This document shows, in pieces, positions 54,201 to 63,110 of a stretch of 64,000 nt of DNA. The stretch is from the NCBI RefSeq assembly GCF_001027925.1, contig NZ_LECT01000044.1:434001-498000 (forward strand), read 5' to 3'. This DNA is from Rhodopirellula islandica (lineage in GTDB: Bacteria; Planctomycetota; Planctomycetia; Pirellulales; Pirellulaceae). A program made the translations under genes and the position numbers. The notes below the pieces were generated by a model, which was given only the letters and a program-made list of their open reading frames with translations, did no database searches and was not told where the DNA came from. The first letter of the stretch is position 1, and each line of letters starts with the position of its first letter.

Positions 54201-55155
54201 TTTCGGTGGAGTCCGAATCCGCAGCGGGTTGCTCGCTAGCAGGTGCCTCTGCGGTTTCCGCCGTCGGAGCTTCTTCGCTGCTGGCTTCGGCTGCGCTGGC
54301 TTCGACTGTGCTGCTCGCGTCGGGTGCTGCGTCCTCGGAGGCCGCGGCCTCGGGGGCAGTTGCTTCGGCGGCTGGTGTTTCGGCCTCAGGAGCAGTTTCA
54401 GCGGTCTCAGCCGGGGCTTCTGCAGTCGGTTCCGCGGCAGCGGCTTCTGGCTGTGCTTCCGCAGCGGCGTCTGATTTCTGATTCTTGGGCTGCGAATCCG
54501 ATGAATCGGCTTCGGATTGAATGTGAGGATCGTGAACTTCCATCACGCGAATTTTCGCGTTGCGTGAAAGCCAGCGAACCGCGGCGCCCATGATGCGTGG
54601 ATCGCCGATCAATCGCTTGGCGATGGTCGCATCCAATTTTGCCAACACACCGTCGACATCCGCTGGGGTGCTGTCCGGCGTCGCGGGGGCTTCTTCTTCC
54701 GCCGTGGCTGCTGTCGCGACCGGCTCGGCGGCCAAGGATTCCGCCAGGCTCTTCAGGTCTTCGCCGTCGCCTTTTTGCGGGTTCAGAGCACGAACCGCCA
54801 AACGCTGCGCAAGCCCCGCCGATTCGCTGGATTCTAGTTTGACGCGGCGACTCAGGCGATCGAGCAGTCTTTTTGACTGAGCATTTCCGACCGCTCGGCC
54901 GATCGCTGGATCGACCAAGGGGGTCTGCTGCCAAGCGGCTTGCAGATCCGCTCGGTACTCGTCCAGCACTTTCTGGGTTCGCACGGCATGGGCGAGGTTC
55001 CAAAGACTGGCCTCGTCGATGTCACCGAGCTCGTCACGGCGATACCGCGAAAGGAAAGGAGGCGTGTAACCTTGCTCAATCAGTGGCAGGGCCAGGCGTA
55101 AACTCGAGACCTCGCATCGCCCGCGTTGGGCGATTGCGTCCAGATCAACAGTCAT
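51292..55155 (-). CDS. Giant Tex-like S1 RNA-binding protein with low-complexity inserts and RGG-like tail
   Basis: A 1287-residue protein, about 500 longer than usual Tex. The Tex N-terminal helical domain is at about 1-130 (Y-T-P-P-F-L-S-R-Y-R-R-D-E). An acidic Ala/Glu/Thr/Ser block follows at about 204-375, then more Tex helices, a YqgF/RNase-H-like domain near 505-640 (V-M-S-I-D-A-V-G-P-R-T-A-A) and a helix-hairpin-helix region near 670-700. A second acidic block is at about 790-940. The S1 domain lies near 985-1065 (P-G-D-Q-V-I-G-V-V-V-G-V-M-P-F-G-V-F-I). After it, about 110 residues are Gly/Arg/Gln-rich with many R-G-G repeats, then a Lys/Ala/Pro tail. It probably binds RNA or transcription complexes. 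Confidence 0.85.
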   Translation of the reverse strand: MTVDLDAIAQRGRCEVSSLRLALPLIEQGYTPPFLSRYRRDELGDIDEASLWNLAHAVRTQKVLDEYRADLQAAWQQTPLVDPAIGRAVGNAQSKRLLDRLSRRVKLESSESAGLAQRLAVRALNPQKGDGEDLKSLAESLAAEPVATAATAEEEAPATPDSTPADVDGVLAKLDATIAKRLIGDPRIMGAAVRWLSRNAKIRVMEVHDPHIQSEADSSDSQPKNQKSDAAAEAQPEAAAAEPTAEAPAETAETAPEAETPAAEATAPEAAASEDAAPDASSTVEASAAEASSEEAPTAETAEAPASEQPAADSDSTETEATATTEPVAAEASTADATAAEQTEPAGPEASADSETPAGTDKPAESVTKTAPAAKAAPAKAKPKKSKKISPRQRRRRWLVSTLKPLAGKSMPANKLSSFQLVMLGRALRSQVAQCAFDYDAAKLVAELQKTAAGFNRPLADRLSGLVLENEAIIRDAAEAAWWDELQEQASSRLVAIAADNLHSQINRGGVEAKVVMSIDAVGPRTAATSIVSSDGRLLHSEDIPCQLSAAMRTLAVTKMGELIHAHHVDLIVISNGPARRACMIAVGELIKQSADKSVRWTLADRSGADAYAGGPAGDQEMKSTPRRFRAAAWIAFSAMQPAQALVKVDPLKLRLGSFQRELSDDAVLSALEDVMVSGAARGGVDVNSTATTWMQRLPGITSEISQAIDERRREKLIASREELATAIEWPSVVNSRQAMPFLRVFASEETLDGTLIHPDDYPLAKKLATALNIELPPDRPPAYELPDYSEPVVVTSAEAPVETASEPTASEETAAGEEVAAKEKSAASENAEPDAAASETTAELSAESATESSDAPAAQTPAADDTASEEPAAEASAEETSAEEAETPASEESPAPEAAADSSDSEAAPSDGETTEGATETKSEAPAAPEPVRRPMPERAAVDKLIKEWQIGKRRSHQLVRWLCDPFGEGASEGESPAVMTAMPSLAELKPGDQVIGVVVGVMPFGVFIELSPDCSGLIHVSRISDSFVEDLHEAVQVGDVITAWVTGTDAKRRRVALSAISPEREAALEARRQNDRGGRGRGPGARGPGGQGGRGQRGAQGAQTGGQASGQGGGQGQRSESAPRGRGGQSGGSGQGGQRGGQARGGQGQGRGAQGGRGGKPGGRPGGRDAGRGGRGRGPKKPEVYEVIGKDPEKPQISDAMAKGDEPMRSFGDLMQMFSKEKGQTTPPADKKPAAKPPAAEKPVAEKPAEVKPAETPQTDPPAAPKAEAPATEAPASPSAPEKDE

Positions 55156-55442
55156 CGGATGTCGGTCGCTTTGCTAGCATCGTGGGACGATTCGAATGCG
55201 CGCGTGGCAAATCTCTCTTACGAGTGATGAGCCATCGGTCAAGACAATGCGGCGATCGAATCGAAAGAAACGGTTGAGATTGAGTCGTAAGCGTCATTCA
55301 CCATCGCAGATGAAGCCACATCGAGGCGGGTCGAAACACCACCACCAAGTCAGCGTCGCGAGGACCTTCGGTGAACAGCCACGAACGGAGGCTTGGAACC
55401 AAGGCGGGAGAATAGCGCTGTAGGGCCGAACTGTCAACCTTC

Positions 55443-56660
55443 TCAGATCCGCGACACATACTGGCCGCTCAAGCGGCGAACAAACCGTTTCATCTCCAGA
55501 ATGCTCACGATCGCATTGACCCGAGACGCGGGTAGCCCACTGCGGAGCGTCACCTCGTCGATCGCCGTGCCCGAGGTGCCCACCGCGAACAGGACCTGCC
55601 GCTCGACCTCGTTGAGCGTCATCTCACGCCCATCTCGGACTGCCTCCCCCCCATCGGCCGCTGTGGCTCGAGAGACATTCCCGCTCAGTGGTCCGAGCAG
55701 CTCCAGCACGTCGTCAGCGTGCTGAACCAGCGTTGCACCATCTCGAATCAGGTGATGACACCCCTGCGAAGCCCGGCTGTTGACCTGCCCAGGCAGGGAT
55801 CCGACCGACCGGCCCAGCTCCGATGCCAAGCGAGCGGTGATCAGGGACCCGCTTCGCATGGGAGCCTCGATGACCAACGTCGCTTGCCCCAACGCAGCGA
55901 TGATTCGATTGCGTTGCGGGAACATTCCACCGCGCGGCTGGGCCATCGGGGCGTACTCGCTGATCACCGCTCCACGCTGAGAAATTTCGTCCGCCAGCGG
56001 TGCATTTTCGGCAGGATAAATTTTTCCGAGCCCACCGCCGAGCACCGCAATCGTTCGGCCCTCCGCCTCCAGTGCCGCCCGGTGAGCCGCCGTGTCGATG
56101 CCCCGCGCCAGCCCGCTGACGATCGTCACCCCAGCCCGCGCCAGGTCCATCGCGATGCGACGCGTTTGCTGCAGCCCGTAGGCCGTTGCGTGCCGCGTCC
56201 CGACGATCGCAACCGAGACCGTGTCCCGCGGCAAAATCGAGCCGCGGCTAAAAATCAACGGCGGGGCGTCGTCGAGTTCTTCCAGGGCAGCCGGATACGA
56301 CGCCTGCCCCCGACGCAGAATGTTGACATCCTTGGCCGCACACCAAGCGAACACGTCCTCGATATCGACGTGATCATCCGCTGTGTCGATCACGTGAGCC
56401 ATCTTGGGCCCCACACCATGAACCGACGCCAACGAGTTTCTGTCTGCATTCAGGATGGAACGAGCCGAGCCAAACGCATCCAACAAGGACGTCAACGTCC
56501 TTGGCCCCAATCCCGGAAGCAAGCACAACTGCACTAATTCACGAGTGGTGTCTTCCTTTTGAGTGTTGCCATCGCCAGATGCATGAGTGTCCGAGTCCAT
56601 CGGCGCGACACCCTCGTCGTCGCCTGGTTGATGTTCAGGAATCGATCGACCGTCGTTCAT
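55443..56660 (-). CDS. dprA: DNA processing protein DprA
   Basis: Loads RecA on incoming single-stranded DNA during transformation. The Rossmann-like core has V-A-I-V-G-T-R-H-A-T-A-Y-G, S-G-L-A-R-G-I-D-T-A-A-H, A-V-L-G-G-G-L, the F-P-Q-R-N-R-I-I-A segment and G-S-L-I-T-A-R-L-A. An N-terminal helix-hairpin-helix/SAM-like domain (L-L-P-G-L-G-P-R-T-L) and a C-terminal winged helix (L-P-A-S-R-V-N-A-I-V-S) complete the family layout. The frame extends to 56771, but ATG at 56660 with GGAG upstream is more likely; ATG at 56600 is also possible. It lies downstream of no clear operon partner and diverges from moxR. Confidence 0.92.
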   Translation of the reverse strand: MNDGRSIPEHQPGDDEGVAPMDSDTHASGDGNTQKEDTTRELVQLCLLPGLGPRTLTSLLDAFGSARSILNADRNSLASVHGVGPKMAHVIDTADDHVDIEDVFAWCAAKDVNILRRGQASYPAALEELDDAPPLIFSRGSILPRDTVSVAIVGTRHATAYGLQQTRRIAMDLARAGVTIVSGLARGIDTAAHRAALEAEGRTIAVLGGGLGKIYPAENAPLADEISQRGAVISEYAPMAQPRGGMFPQRNRIIAALGQATLVIEAPMRSGSLITARLASELGRSVGSLPGQVNSRASQGCHHLIRDGATLVQHADDVLELLGPLSGNVSRATAADGGEAVRDGREMTLNEVERQVLFAVGTSGTAIDEVTLRSGLPASRVNAIVSILEMKRFVRRLSGQYVSRI

Positions 56661-56885
56661 CGGATGGTCTCCATTGAATTGGTTCGCACGGGATCCTCTG
56701 CCGCGAAATTCATCCCACTCAATTTTCGTATGGGGGATTTCAACACGGGGAATCTCAACACGGGGACGCACCGCCCCAGAAGATCAGGCCGATAGAAAAG
56801 CGATCGCGGAGCCACTAGCATAGCAGTTCTTCTCAAACGGCTGCTTCGCTCCTTCTTCCTTCGCTCACCAATCACGGTCGACCAA

Positions 56886-57830
56886 ATGTCATTTCGGGCC
56901 GCGTCTGACTTATGCCAGAACCTCTGCGATCACTTGGCAAAGGTCGTCTTGGGCAAAGACGAACTCGTCGATTTGTTAGTTGTCGCGTTGTTGGCCGGTG
57001 AACATGTTTTGCTGGAAGATGTTCCCGGTGTCGGGAAAACGTTGACGGCCAAAGCGCTCGCACGCAGCCTGGATGCCAAGTTCACTCGGCTTCAGTTCAC
57101 GCCAGACTTGCTGCCCAGCGACATCACGGGCAGCATGATCTACCGCACCGACACCAGCCAATTTGAATTTGCACCGGGCCCCATTTTTGCCAACATCGTT
57201 TTGGCCGATGAAATCAACCGCGCCCCGCCACGCACCCAATCGGCTTTGCTAGAAGCGATGAGCGAGGGGCAGGTCACCGTCGATGGCGTGACTCACGAAT
57301 TGCCGAAACCGTTCATGGTGGTCGCAACCCAAAACCCATTTGAATACGAAGGCACTTACGCGTTGCCGGAAAGTCAGCTTGACCGTTTCTTGCTGCGGAC
57401 CTCGATTGGTTACCCCTCTCGCAACGTGGAACGTGACATTCTGACGACTCACCAATCAGGTGAGCCCGTTGATGAACTTCAATCCATCGTGGGCGCCGCG
57501 GAAGTCAGCGAAGCACAAGCCTATGTCGGACAAGTCCGCATGGATGAATCGCTGGTGGACTATTTGCTGGACATTGTCGAGGCAACACGTCATCACGATG
57601 CATTCCAAGTGGGTGTCAGCACCCGAGGGCTGATCAGTTTTCATCGCGGTTGCCAAGCCATGGCGATCCGGCGTGGTCGCGACTATGTCACGCCGGACGA
57701 CATCAAACAAATGGCAGTTCCGTCTCTCGCTCACCGCGTGTTGGCCGAAGGCATCTTCCAAGGCGGCAACCGATCGGTGGTCGAGCAGCAATTGGCGGAT
57801 TTGATCGAACCCATCCCTGTGCCGGTTTAA
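56886..57830 (+). CDS. MoxR-family AAA+ ATPase
   Basis: An AAA+ chaperone-like ATPase of the MoxR group, which helps assemble or activate membrane and periplasmic complexes, often with DUF58 partners. Of 314 residues, Walker A is G-V-G-K-T near 55, Walker B L-A-D-E-I-N-R-A, sensor 1 A-T-Q-N-P, and the lid has G-V-S-T-R-G. Complete, single-domain length. The DUF58 gene starts five bases after the stop, then a transglutaminase gene, the classic MoxR-DUF58-transglutaminase set. Confidence 0.92.
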   Translation: MSFRAASDLCQNLCDHLAKVVLGKDELVDLLVVALLAGEHVLLEDVPGVGKTLTAKALARSLDAKFTRLQFTPDLLPSDITGSMIYRTDTSQFEFAPGPIFANIVLADEINRAPPRTQSALLEAMSEGQVTVDGVTHELPKPFMVVATQNPFEYEGTYALPESQLDRFLLRTSIGYPSRNVERDILTTHQSGEPVDELQSIVGAAEVSEAQAYVGQVRMDESLVDYLLDIVEATRHHDAFQVGVSTRGLISFHRGCQAMAIRRGRDYVTPDDIKQMAVPSLAHRVLAEGIFQGGNRSVVEQQLADLIEPIPVPV

Positions 57831-57835
57831 ACACG

Positions 57836-59104
57836 ATGGTCCTGCAGCGACGCAACACCCGCAATCGTCTGACGCGGCTCGGTTGGCAATTCATGCTGAT
57901 CGGCATGTTTGGGCTTCTGGGTGGGTCGCTCAACGGATTGAACTTGCTGATCGTTGTCGCGGCGATGACGCTGGCCGTGCTGCTTGCGCAATGGCGAGTC
58001 AGCCGATCCACCATCGAATCAGTTCGAGTCGATCGACGAGTCCCGCGGGAAGTGTTCGCTGGCAAACCCGCACGGATCCGGTACCAAGTCAGCAACCGCC
58101 ATCGATTGATGCCGCTGTGGTTGATCTGTCTCAGTGATCAAATCATGCGAACGGGTGCCGATACGAACTCGACCGACTCAAGCAGCAACTCTTTGCCACC
58201 AACCACCACCGCTCGCTCGCTCCACACGGGTGTGGGCCTGCTGCTGCCCTCACAAGCAACCAGCGCTTACCTGGATGTCACTTTCGAGCATCGCGGGCGC
58301 TATCAGCTGGGGCGATGGCGAGTCTCAACGACCGCGCCGTTTGCTTTGTCAACCGCTTGGCGTGAGTCGACTGACGAAGAAGAGTTCGTCGATGTCTACC
58401 CGCGACTGCTGCCCCTGACTCGATCCTGGCGGCAGCTTCTGCCCACCAAGCTCGGCAACGTCTCCTCCTCGGCTCACCGGCAGGGGCATGCCGATGAAGT
58501 CTTCTTTGGGCTTCGCGAATATCGCCGGGGGGACAGTCGCAGGCACATTCACTGGCGAACCACCGCGAGAATCGGTGATCTTGTGGTCCGTCAATTTGAG
58601 CAGCAACGACGCTTGGATCTTTGCTTTTTGGTGGATGCCTATTGCCCCGTCTCGGCTGCCGAATCCGACGCCCCACATCAGAGTGTGGAGACCGCAATCA
58701 GCCTGGCCGCTTCGCTGGTGGTTCAGCTCTTCGGTGGCTCCGGCAGTCAAATCATGCTGAGTGTTGCCGGCCAACACAATGAAACCTGTGGCGGCGGTTT
58801 TTCTCGCGAAGCCCTCCGGCGGATGCTGCAAATCCTCGCTCGATTGCAGACCACCAACACGCCTGATTTAGACGAATCGTTGGGGCAAGTGGCCAAGGCG
58901 GTCAAGCATTTGCCTGATCTGGTCGTGCTCAGTCCCAGACCGCTGTCGGAAGTTCTCGCAGCCAATGACAGTCAGTCTTCCCTCCTGCGGCAATGGCAGC
59001 AACGAGGGCGGTTGAACTGGGTCAATTTGTCCAGTCGTGACGCTGCAAGTTGGATCGCCGGAGGATCGTCTTCCCAATCACCTGCCGAGGCTCTTCATGA
59101 GTGA
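57836..59104 (+). CDS. DUF58 membrane-anchored protein
   Basis: A DUF58 protein of 422 residues. It has two N-terminal hydrophobic segments (about 15-50), then a beta-rich region (Y-Q-L-G-R-W-R-V-S-T-T-A-P-F) and the DUF58 signature G-L-R-E-Y-R-R-G-D-S-R-R-H-I-H-W-R-T. A vWA-like fold begins at L-D-L-C-F-L-V-D-A-Y. It probably forms a complex regulated by the upstream MoxR ATPase. The open frame reaches back to 57650 inside moxR, but the ATG at 57836 is five bases after the moxR stop and gives the usual N terminus. The stop overlaps the transglutaminase gene by eight bases. Confidence 0.9.
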   Translation: MVLQRRNTRNRLTRLGWQFMLIGMFGLLGGSLNGLNLLIVVAAMTLAVLLAQWRVSRSTIESVRVDRRVPREVFAGKPARIRYQVSNRHRLMPLWLICLSDQIMRTGADTNSTDSSSNSLPPTTTARSLHTGVGLLLPSQATSAYLDVTFEHRGRYQLGRWRVSTTAPFALSTAWRESTDEEEFVDVYPRLLPLTRSWRQLLPTKLGNVSSSAHRQGHADEVFFGLREYRRGDSRRHIHWRTTARIGDLVVRQFEQQRRLDLCFLVDAYCPVSAAESDAPHQSVETAISLAASLVVQLFGGSGSQIMLSVAGQHNETCGGGFSREALRRMLQILARLQTTNTPDLDESLGQVAKAVKHLPDLVVLSPRPLSEVLAANDSQSSLLRQWQQRGRLNWVNLSSRDAASWIAGGSSSQSPAEALHE

Positions 59105-61760
59105 TGCTTCGATCACCGACGATGACATGAGCGGCGCCGACGCGCTCAATCTGCGTGAACTGCAGGCGATCACCGAGACCACGCCTGATTCACCACTTCG
59201 GCTGCGAACCAAATTGGCCTTCGCCTTGGTCACGATGCTCAGTGGGTTGGTCATTGGCAGCAGCGGGCAAACAGAATCATTGCCGATCATCGTGGTGTTC
59301 TTCAGCGTGATTGGGTTCCTGTTTGTTGACTGGATGAAGCTGTTCGCGTTGCCCGCCGTGGTCGCTTATGCCGCCATGGCTATTGCCGCGATCTATTGTG
59401 TCTCGGGCTTCATGCAAGGCATACAAGTCGGCAACAAGATGGAAACCGTCGCGGAACTGCTGATCATCGCGCAGTCCATTTTGATGCTCCAGGAAAAGAC
59501 CTCGCGACTGTTCGAGCAATTGATGGTTTTCGCGTTGCTGAACTGCGTCGTGGCAGCGGTCTTCAATGACGCGTTTGCCTACGCGATTTTCTTCGTTCCG
59601 TTGACGATCTGCAGCGGCATGGCGATCGCCTTGCTCGCCGCTGACAACTTGGTCGAGCAGGCTCAGTCACCGGATCAGCAAGCGAGTTTGCTGGCTCGAG
59701 GGTTGGAGGCAGACGCAGAAACAGACGCCTTCAATATCACCTGGAACAACTCCGCCGCGGTGGATTCCTTTGCTCGCGCGGGGGTGAGTTTGCCCTGGAT
59801 GGTCGGAGTGATTTTGTTTCCAGCGGTGCTGCTGTTTGCCGCCATGTTCTTCTTTGGTCTTCCGCGTCGCGTGGACGCCAACCGAGGAAGCTCGCAAGGT
59901 GTCGCGATGGTTGGGTTCAGCGACACGTTGCACCTGAGCGACATCAGCCAAATGCAACAAAACTCTCAACGAGCCTTGCGCGTTGACCTGATCGACCGCG
60001 AAACGAAAAAGCCCTATCCCGTTGTCAGCGACCTGTACTTACGCGGCGCTGTGCTGGAACAGTACTTGGCCGATGAAGCGACGAGCTGGCGAGCGACGTC
60101 GGTGTCCAAGTCGCCACCTCCACCACTGCCCCCAGAATTCGTTCCGAAACGAATCAGCGACTCCAATTTTTATGATCGTGTCAACGTTCGCATTGCTTGC
60201 GAATCGATGTCCACCGAATCGCTGTTTGCCATCGCTCCCTATCACTGGTCTCCCGGCAGTGACGACCTGATGGAACTCAGTGGCAAGTGGACGGTCGCGC
60301 GTCGCAATGCTTCGGGAGGGTCTGTCGCCACCGGTGCGTTGGGTCTGCCTTGGTACCCGCCGGTCAAGTATCACTTCGGAACCCACGCGTTTCGAAGTGG
60401 CGTTCAAAGCCGCTGGTTGGCGTACAAGACCCCGGTGCTCGATCGGTCCCTGGAAAATTCCCCTTCCCCCGCCGATCTGACCGCGAATGATCTGAATTAC
60501 TTGGACCAATTGCTTGAGTACCCGCAAGTCCTGATCCCCACCGCAGAATCGCTGGCGAACAAGATCGTTGAAGACATGCCACCGAACAAACGCACCCCCG
60601 CGGGAATTGCGGACGCGTTTCAAAAGCATTTGTCGCTGAGCAGTGACTTCCGCTATTCGTTGCAGCCCAACCCATCGGCGATGGTCGGCGTCGATCCAAT
60701 CGAGCAATTTTTGTCGACCGACCGACGTGGCCACTGCCAATTCTTTGCTTCGGCGTTGGTGATGATGCTGCGCAGCCAAAACATCCCCGCTCGCGTGGTC
60801 GTTGGTTATCACACCGATGAATTCAGCGAACTGGGGCAGTACTTCATCGTTCGCCAAAGCCACGCTCATGTCTGGGTGGAGGCCTTGATCGCTCGCGCCG
60901 ACATCCCCATGGGGACATCGGTTTACGGGCAACCGGAGTCCGATTTTTACTGGTTGCGTTTGGACCCCACCCCAGGCGGCGGAGGCGTGGCAGGAGCCGA
61001 AGCGAGTAGCAACCAAATGCTCGATTTAGCACGGGATCTGTGGGACGACTATGTCATCGAAATGGATTCCAAGCGACAAGAGGCGGCCCTGATGTCGACA
61101 CCAGGCTTGGCACCGATGACCGCTTCCTATCGATCATGGATCGATCGCACAAAGGAACTCGCCATGCGAATCAACTCGGGCGATGTCGAAGGCATTGGCG
61201 GTGGCAAACTGTTTTCTTGGCAAGGTGCCGTCGCCGCGATCGTGCTCACCATCCTGGCCATGGTTGGGCTGAAAATCCGCTTCCCACGATGGTTGCAGAG
61301 CAAACTTGGCAAGCATCGGCAAATCAAGGCCCCACGCCCCTCGATCCCTTTCTACGCTGAAGCACTCGACCTGCTTTCAAGTCTTGGTATCGAACGACGC
61401 CCGGGCCAAACCCCGGAAGAACTGACCCGGCAATTGGAAGCCACTGACGTGTCGCCGGGCCTGGATCCCACCCGCAGTCCCCAATCCGAAGCTCATTCGG
61501 ACTCGGGTCAGCAGTCGTCCCAGCTTCATGCTCCTATGCGTCGATTGACCGACGCGTTCTACGCATTACGGTATGGGCAGATGCCGGCCGGAGATCCAGA
61601 AGCCTCCGGCCAAGTTTCCCGTGTTGACCCCAAAGTCTCCGCCGTGAATTCCAGATCGGCTGCCCCTGCACCCCAACCGGAGTCGTCGCTGTTGTCACGC
61701 CCTGACGTGGAAGACGCACTGAGTACCCTTCGCCAAATTGCAAAGCGTTCCACCCCATGA
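59097..61760 (+). CDS. Membrane transglutaminase-like protein (DUF3488/DUF4129 layout)
   Basis: An 887-residue protein with about five N-terminal transmembrane helices, a further helix near 240, a large periplasmic part and a C-terminal helix near 715 followed by a cytoplasmic DUF4129-like tail. The transglutaminase core is complete: Cys in R-R-G-H-C-Q-F-F-A-S-A, His in S-H-A-H-V-W-V-E-A and Asp in L-R-L-D-P-T-P-G. It may act as a protease or amidase on the envelope. The ATG at 59097 lies eight bases before the end of the DUF58 gene; its own stop overlaps cmk (ATGA). Confidence 0.9.
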   Translation: MSDASITDDDMSGADALNLRELQAITETTPDSPLRLRTKLAFALVTMLSGLVIGSSGQTESLPIIVVFFSVIGFLFVDWMKLFALPAVVAYAAMAIAAIYCVSGFMQGIQVGNKMETVAELLIIAQSILMLQEKTSRLFEQLMVFALLNCVVAAVFNDAFAYAIFFVPLTICSGMAIALLAADNLVEQAQSPDQQASLLARGLEADAETDAFNITWNNSAAVDSFARAGVSLPWMVGVILFPAVLLFAAMFFFGLPRRVDANRGSSQGVAMVGFSDTLHLSDISQMQQNSQRALRVDLIDRETKKPYPVVSDLYLRGAVLEQYLADEATSWRATSVSKSPPPPLPPEFVPKRISDSNFYDRVNVRIACESMSTESLFAIAPYHWSPGSDDLMELSGKWTVARRNASGGSVATGALGLPWYPPVKYHFGTHAFRSGVQSRWLAYKTPVLDRSLENSPSPADLTANDLNYLDQLLEYPQVLIPTAESLANKIVEDMPPNKRTPAGIADAFQKHLSLSSDFRYSLQPNPSAMVGVDPIEQFLSTDRRGHCQFFASALVMMLRSQNIPARVVVGYHTDEFSELGQYFIVRQSHAHVWVEALIARADIPMGTSVYGQPESDFYWLRLDPTPGGGGVAGAEASSNQMLDLARDLWDDYVIEMDSKRQEAALMSTPGLAPMTASYRSWIDRTKELAMRINSGDVEGIGGGKLFSWQGAVAAIVLTILAMVGLKIRFPRWLQSKLGKHRQIKAPRPSIPFYAEALDLLSSLGIERRPGQTPEELTRQLEATDVSPGLDPTRSPQSEAHSDSGQQSSQLHAPMRRLTDAFYALRYGQMPAGDPEASGQVSRVDPKVSAVNSRSAAPAPQPESSLLSRPDVEDALSTLRQIAKRSTP

Positions 61761-62446
61761 TCATCACCATCGACGGTCCAGCCGGAGCAGGCAAGAGCAG
61801 CATCGCACGACGCGTCGCCAACGAACTTGGGTTCGAATTCCTCGATACCGGAGCGATGTATCGCGCCGTGACTTGGGGCGCCATGCAGCGTCAGATCGCG
61901 TGGGACGACGTGGATGCGTTGGTCGATTTCGCCGATGCCGTCTGTTTGGTTTGGCAGGACGACTGCATCTATCTCGACGACCAAGATATCTCCGAAGAAA
62001 TCCGTTCGCCGCAGGTCACTCGTCACATTCGGCACTTGGCGGACCCACCAAGGATTCGCGAGCGGATCACATCGCAGCAGCGTCGCATCGCCACCGGGCG
62101 TGACATCGTGACGGAAGGTCGTGACCAAGGCACCGAAGTCTTTCCCGATGCCCATTGCAAGATCTTCCTGACTGCATCCCCGGAAGAACGCGCTCGTCGA
62201 CGGCAGCAGCAACTCGCCCAAAGCGGCCAGGTGATGTCGGTGGAAGAAATTCTGACCGCGCAGAATCAACGCGATCTCGAGGATCGAATGCGACCCGTCG
62301 GAAGGTTGCGAGCCGCTGCCGACGCGATCGTTCTGCAAACCGATGGGATGACTCCCGACGAAGTCCGCCAAGAAGTTCTGCGGTTGGTTCGCAAATGCCT
62401 GGATGCCACGGCGACCAATTCCACGTCGAGCGATCCAAACGCATGA
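61757..62446 (+). CDS. cmk: Cytidylate kinase
   Basis: Phosphorylates CMP and dCMP to the diphosphates. The 229-residue P-loop kinase has G-P-A-G-A-G-K-S-S (6-14), F-L-D-T-G-A-M-Y-R-A (NMP binding), V-T-E-G-R-D-Q-G-T-E-V-F-P-D and the lid S-P-E-E-R-A-R-R-R. Complete. The ATG overlaps the transglutaminase stop, and its stop overlaps cinA, so four genes run without gaps, although the enzymes have no obvious metabolic link. Confidence 0.94.
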   Translation: MIITIDGPAGAGKSSIARRVANELGFEFLDTGAMYRAVTWGAMQRQIAWDDVDALVDFADAVCLVWQDDCIYLDDQDISEEIRSPQVTRHIRHLADPPRIRERITSQQRRIATGRDIVTEGRDQGTEVFPDAHCKIFLTASPEERARRRQQQLAQSGQVMSVEEILTAQNQRDLEDRMRPVGRLRAAADAIVLQTDGMTPDEVRQEVLRLVRKCLDATATNSTSSDPNA

Positions 62447-62955
62447 TCATGTCTGAGAGCGACCCAAGTGACGAAGCCGCTTCCCCGTCCTCGATCGCAG
62501 CGAAACTGGTCTCTCAACTGAATCAGTCGCAGCAACGTTTGATCCTGGCCGAAAGCTGCACCTGTGGCGCTGCTGCCGCCGCGATTGGAGGCGTTCCGGG
62601 TGCGTCCAACGTGTTCTGCGGTAGCGCGGTGACGTACCGGGAAACCACCAAACAAGCGTGGCTGGGAGTCTCGGAAGCCGACCTGAAACAGCACACTGCC
62701 GAGAGCCAGGCGATCACTAACGCGATGGCGACCTCGGTCCTTCAACGCACCCCTGATGCAACCATGTCCGCGGCCATCACGGGACACCTCGGCCCCGACG
62801 CGCCGCCCGAAGTGGACGGCGTCGTCTTCATTGCTGTGCTGCGGCGTGGGTACGAACTGGAACCGCGACGAGTCGTGCTTCGCAGCTTCGCTCGCTTGGA
62901 CCGACAAACCGAAGCCACCGCCGAATTGCTGGTCGCGATTCATCGGAGTTTGTAG
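62443..62955 (+). CDS. pncC: CinA C-terminal domain NMN deamidase (PncC)
   Basis: Nicotinamide mononucleotide deamidase, recycling NMN to nicotinic acid mononucleotide. The 170 residues carry the single CinA C-terminal domain: L-A-E-S-C-T-C-G-A-A-A-A-A-I-G (one Cys where most have Gly), S-A-V-T-Y, the Ser/Thr-rich ends and I-T-G-H-L-G-P-D-A. No molybdopterin-binding domain is present, as in PncC/YgaD. The ATG at 62443 overlaps the cmk stop (ATGA); the upstream open frame is not used. Last gene of the moxR unit. Confidence 0.88.
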   Translation: MIMSESDPSDEAASPSSIAAKLVSQLNQSQQRLILAESCTCGAAAAAIGGVPGASNVFCGSAVTYRETTKQAWLGVSEADLKQHTAESQAITNAMATSVLQRTPDATMSAAITGHLGPDAPPEVDGVVFIAVLRRGYELEPRRVVLRSFARLDRQTEATAELLVAIHRSL

Positions 62956-63110
62956 AAATGCCGGCCCGAAACGCAGGGTGTCTTCCCTGGCGAGGTCGAA
63001 GAAGGCCTTGGGGCATCAGGATTTGATGGTTGCGGGATCGACCATTGGCGGTGGCGATGAAGTATGGTGGGTGCCCCTTCCCTGCCTCTCACCCACGAAG
63101 GATTCTCGCG

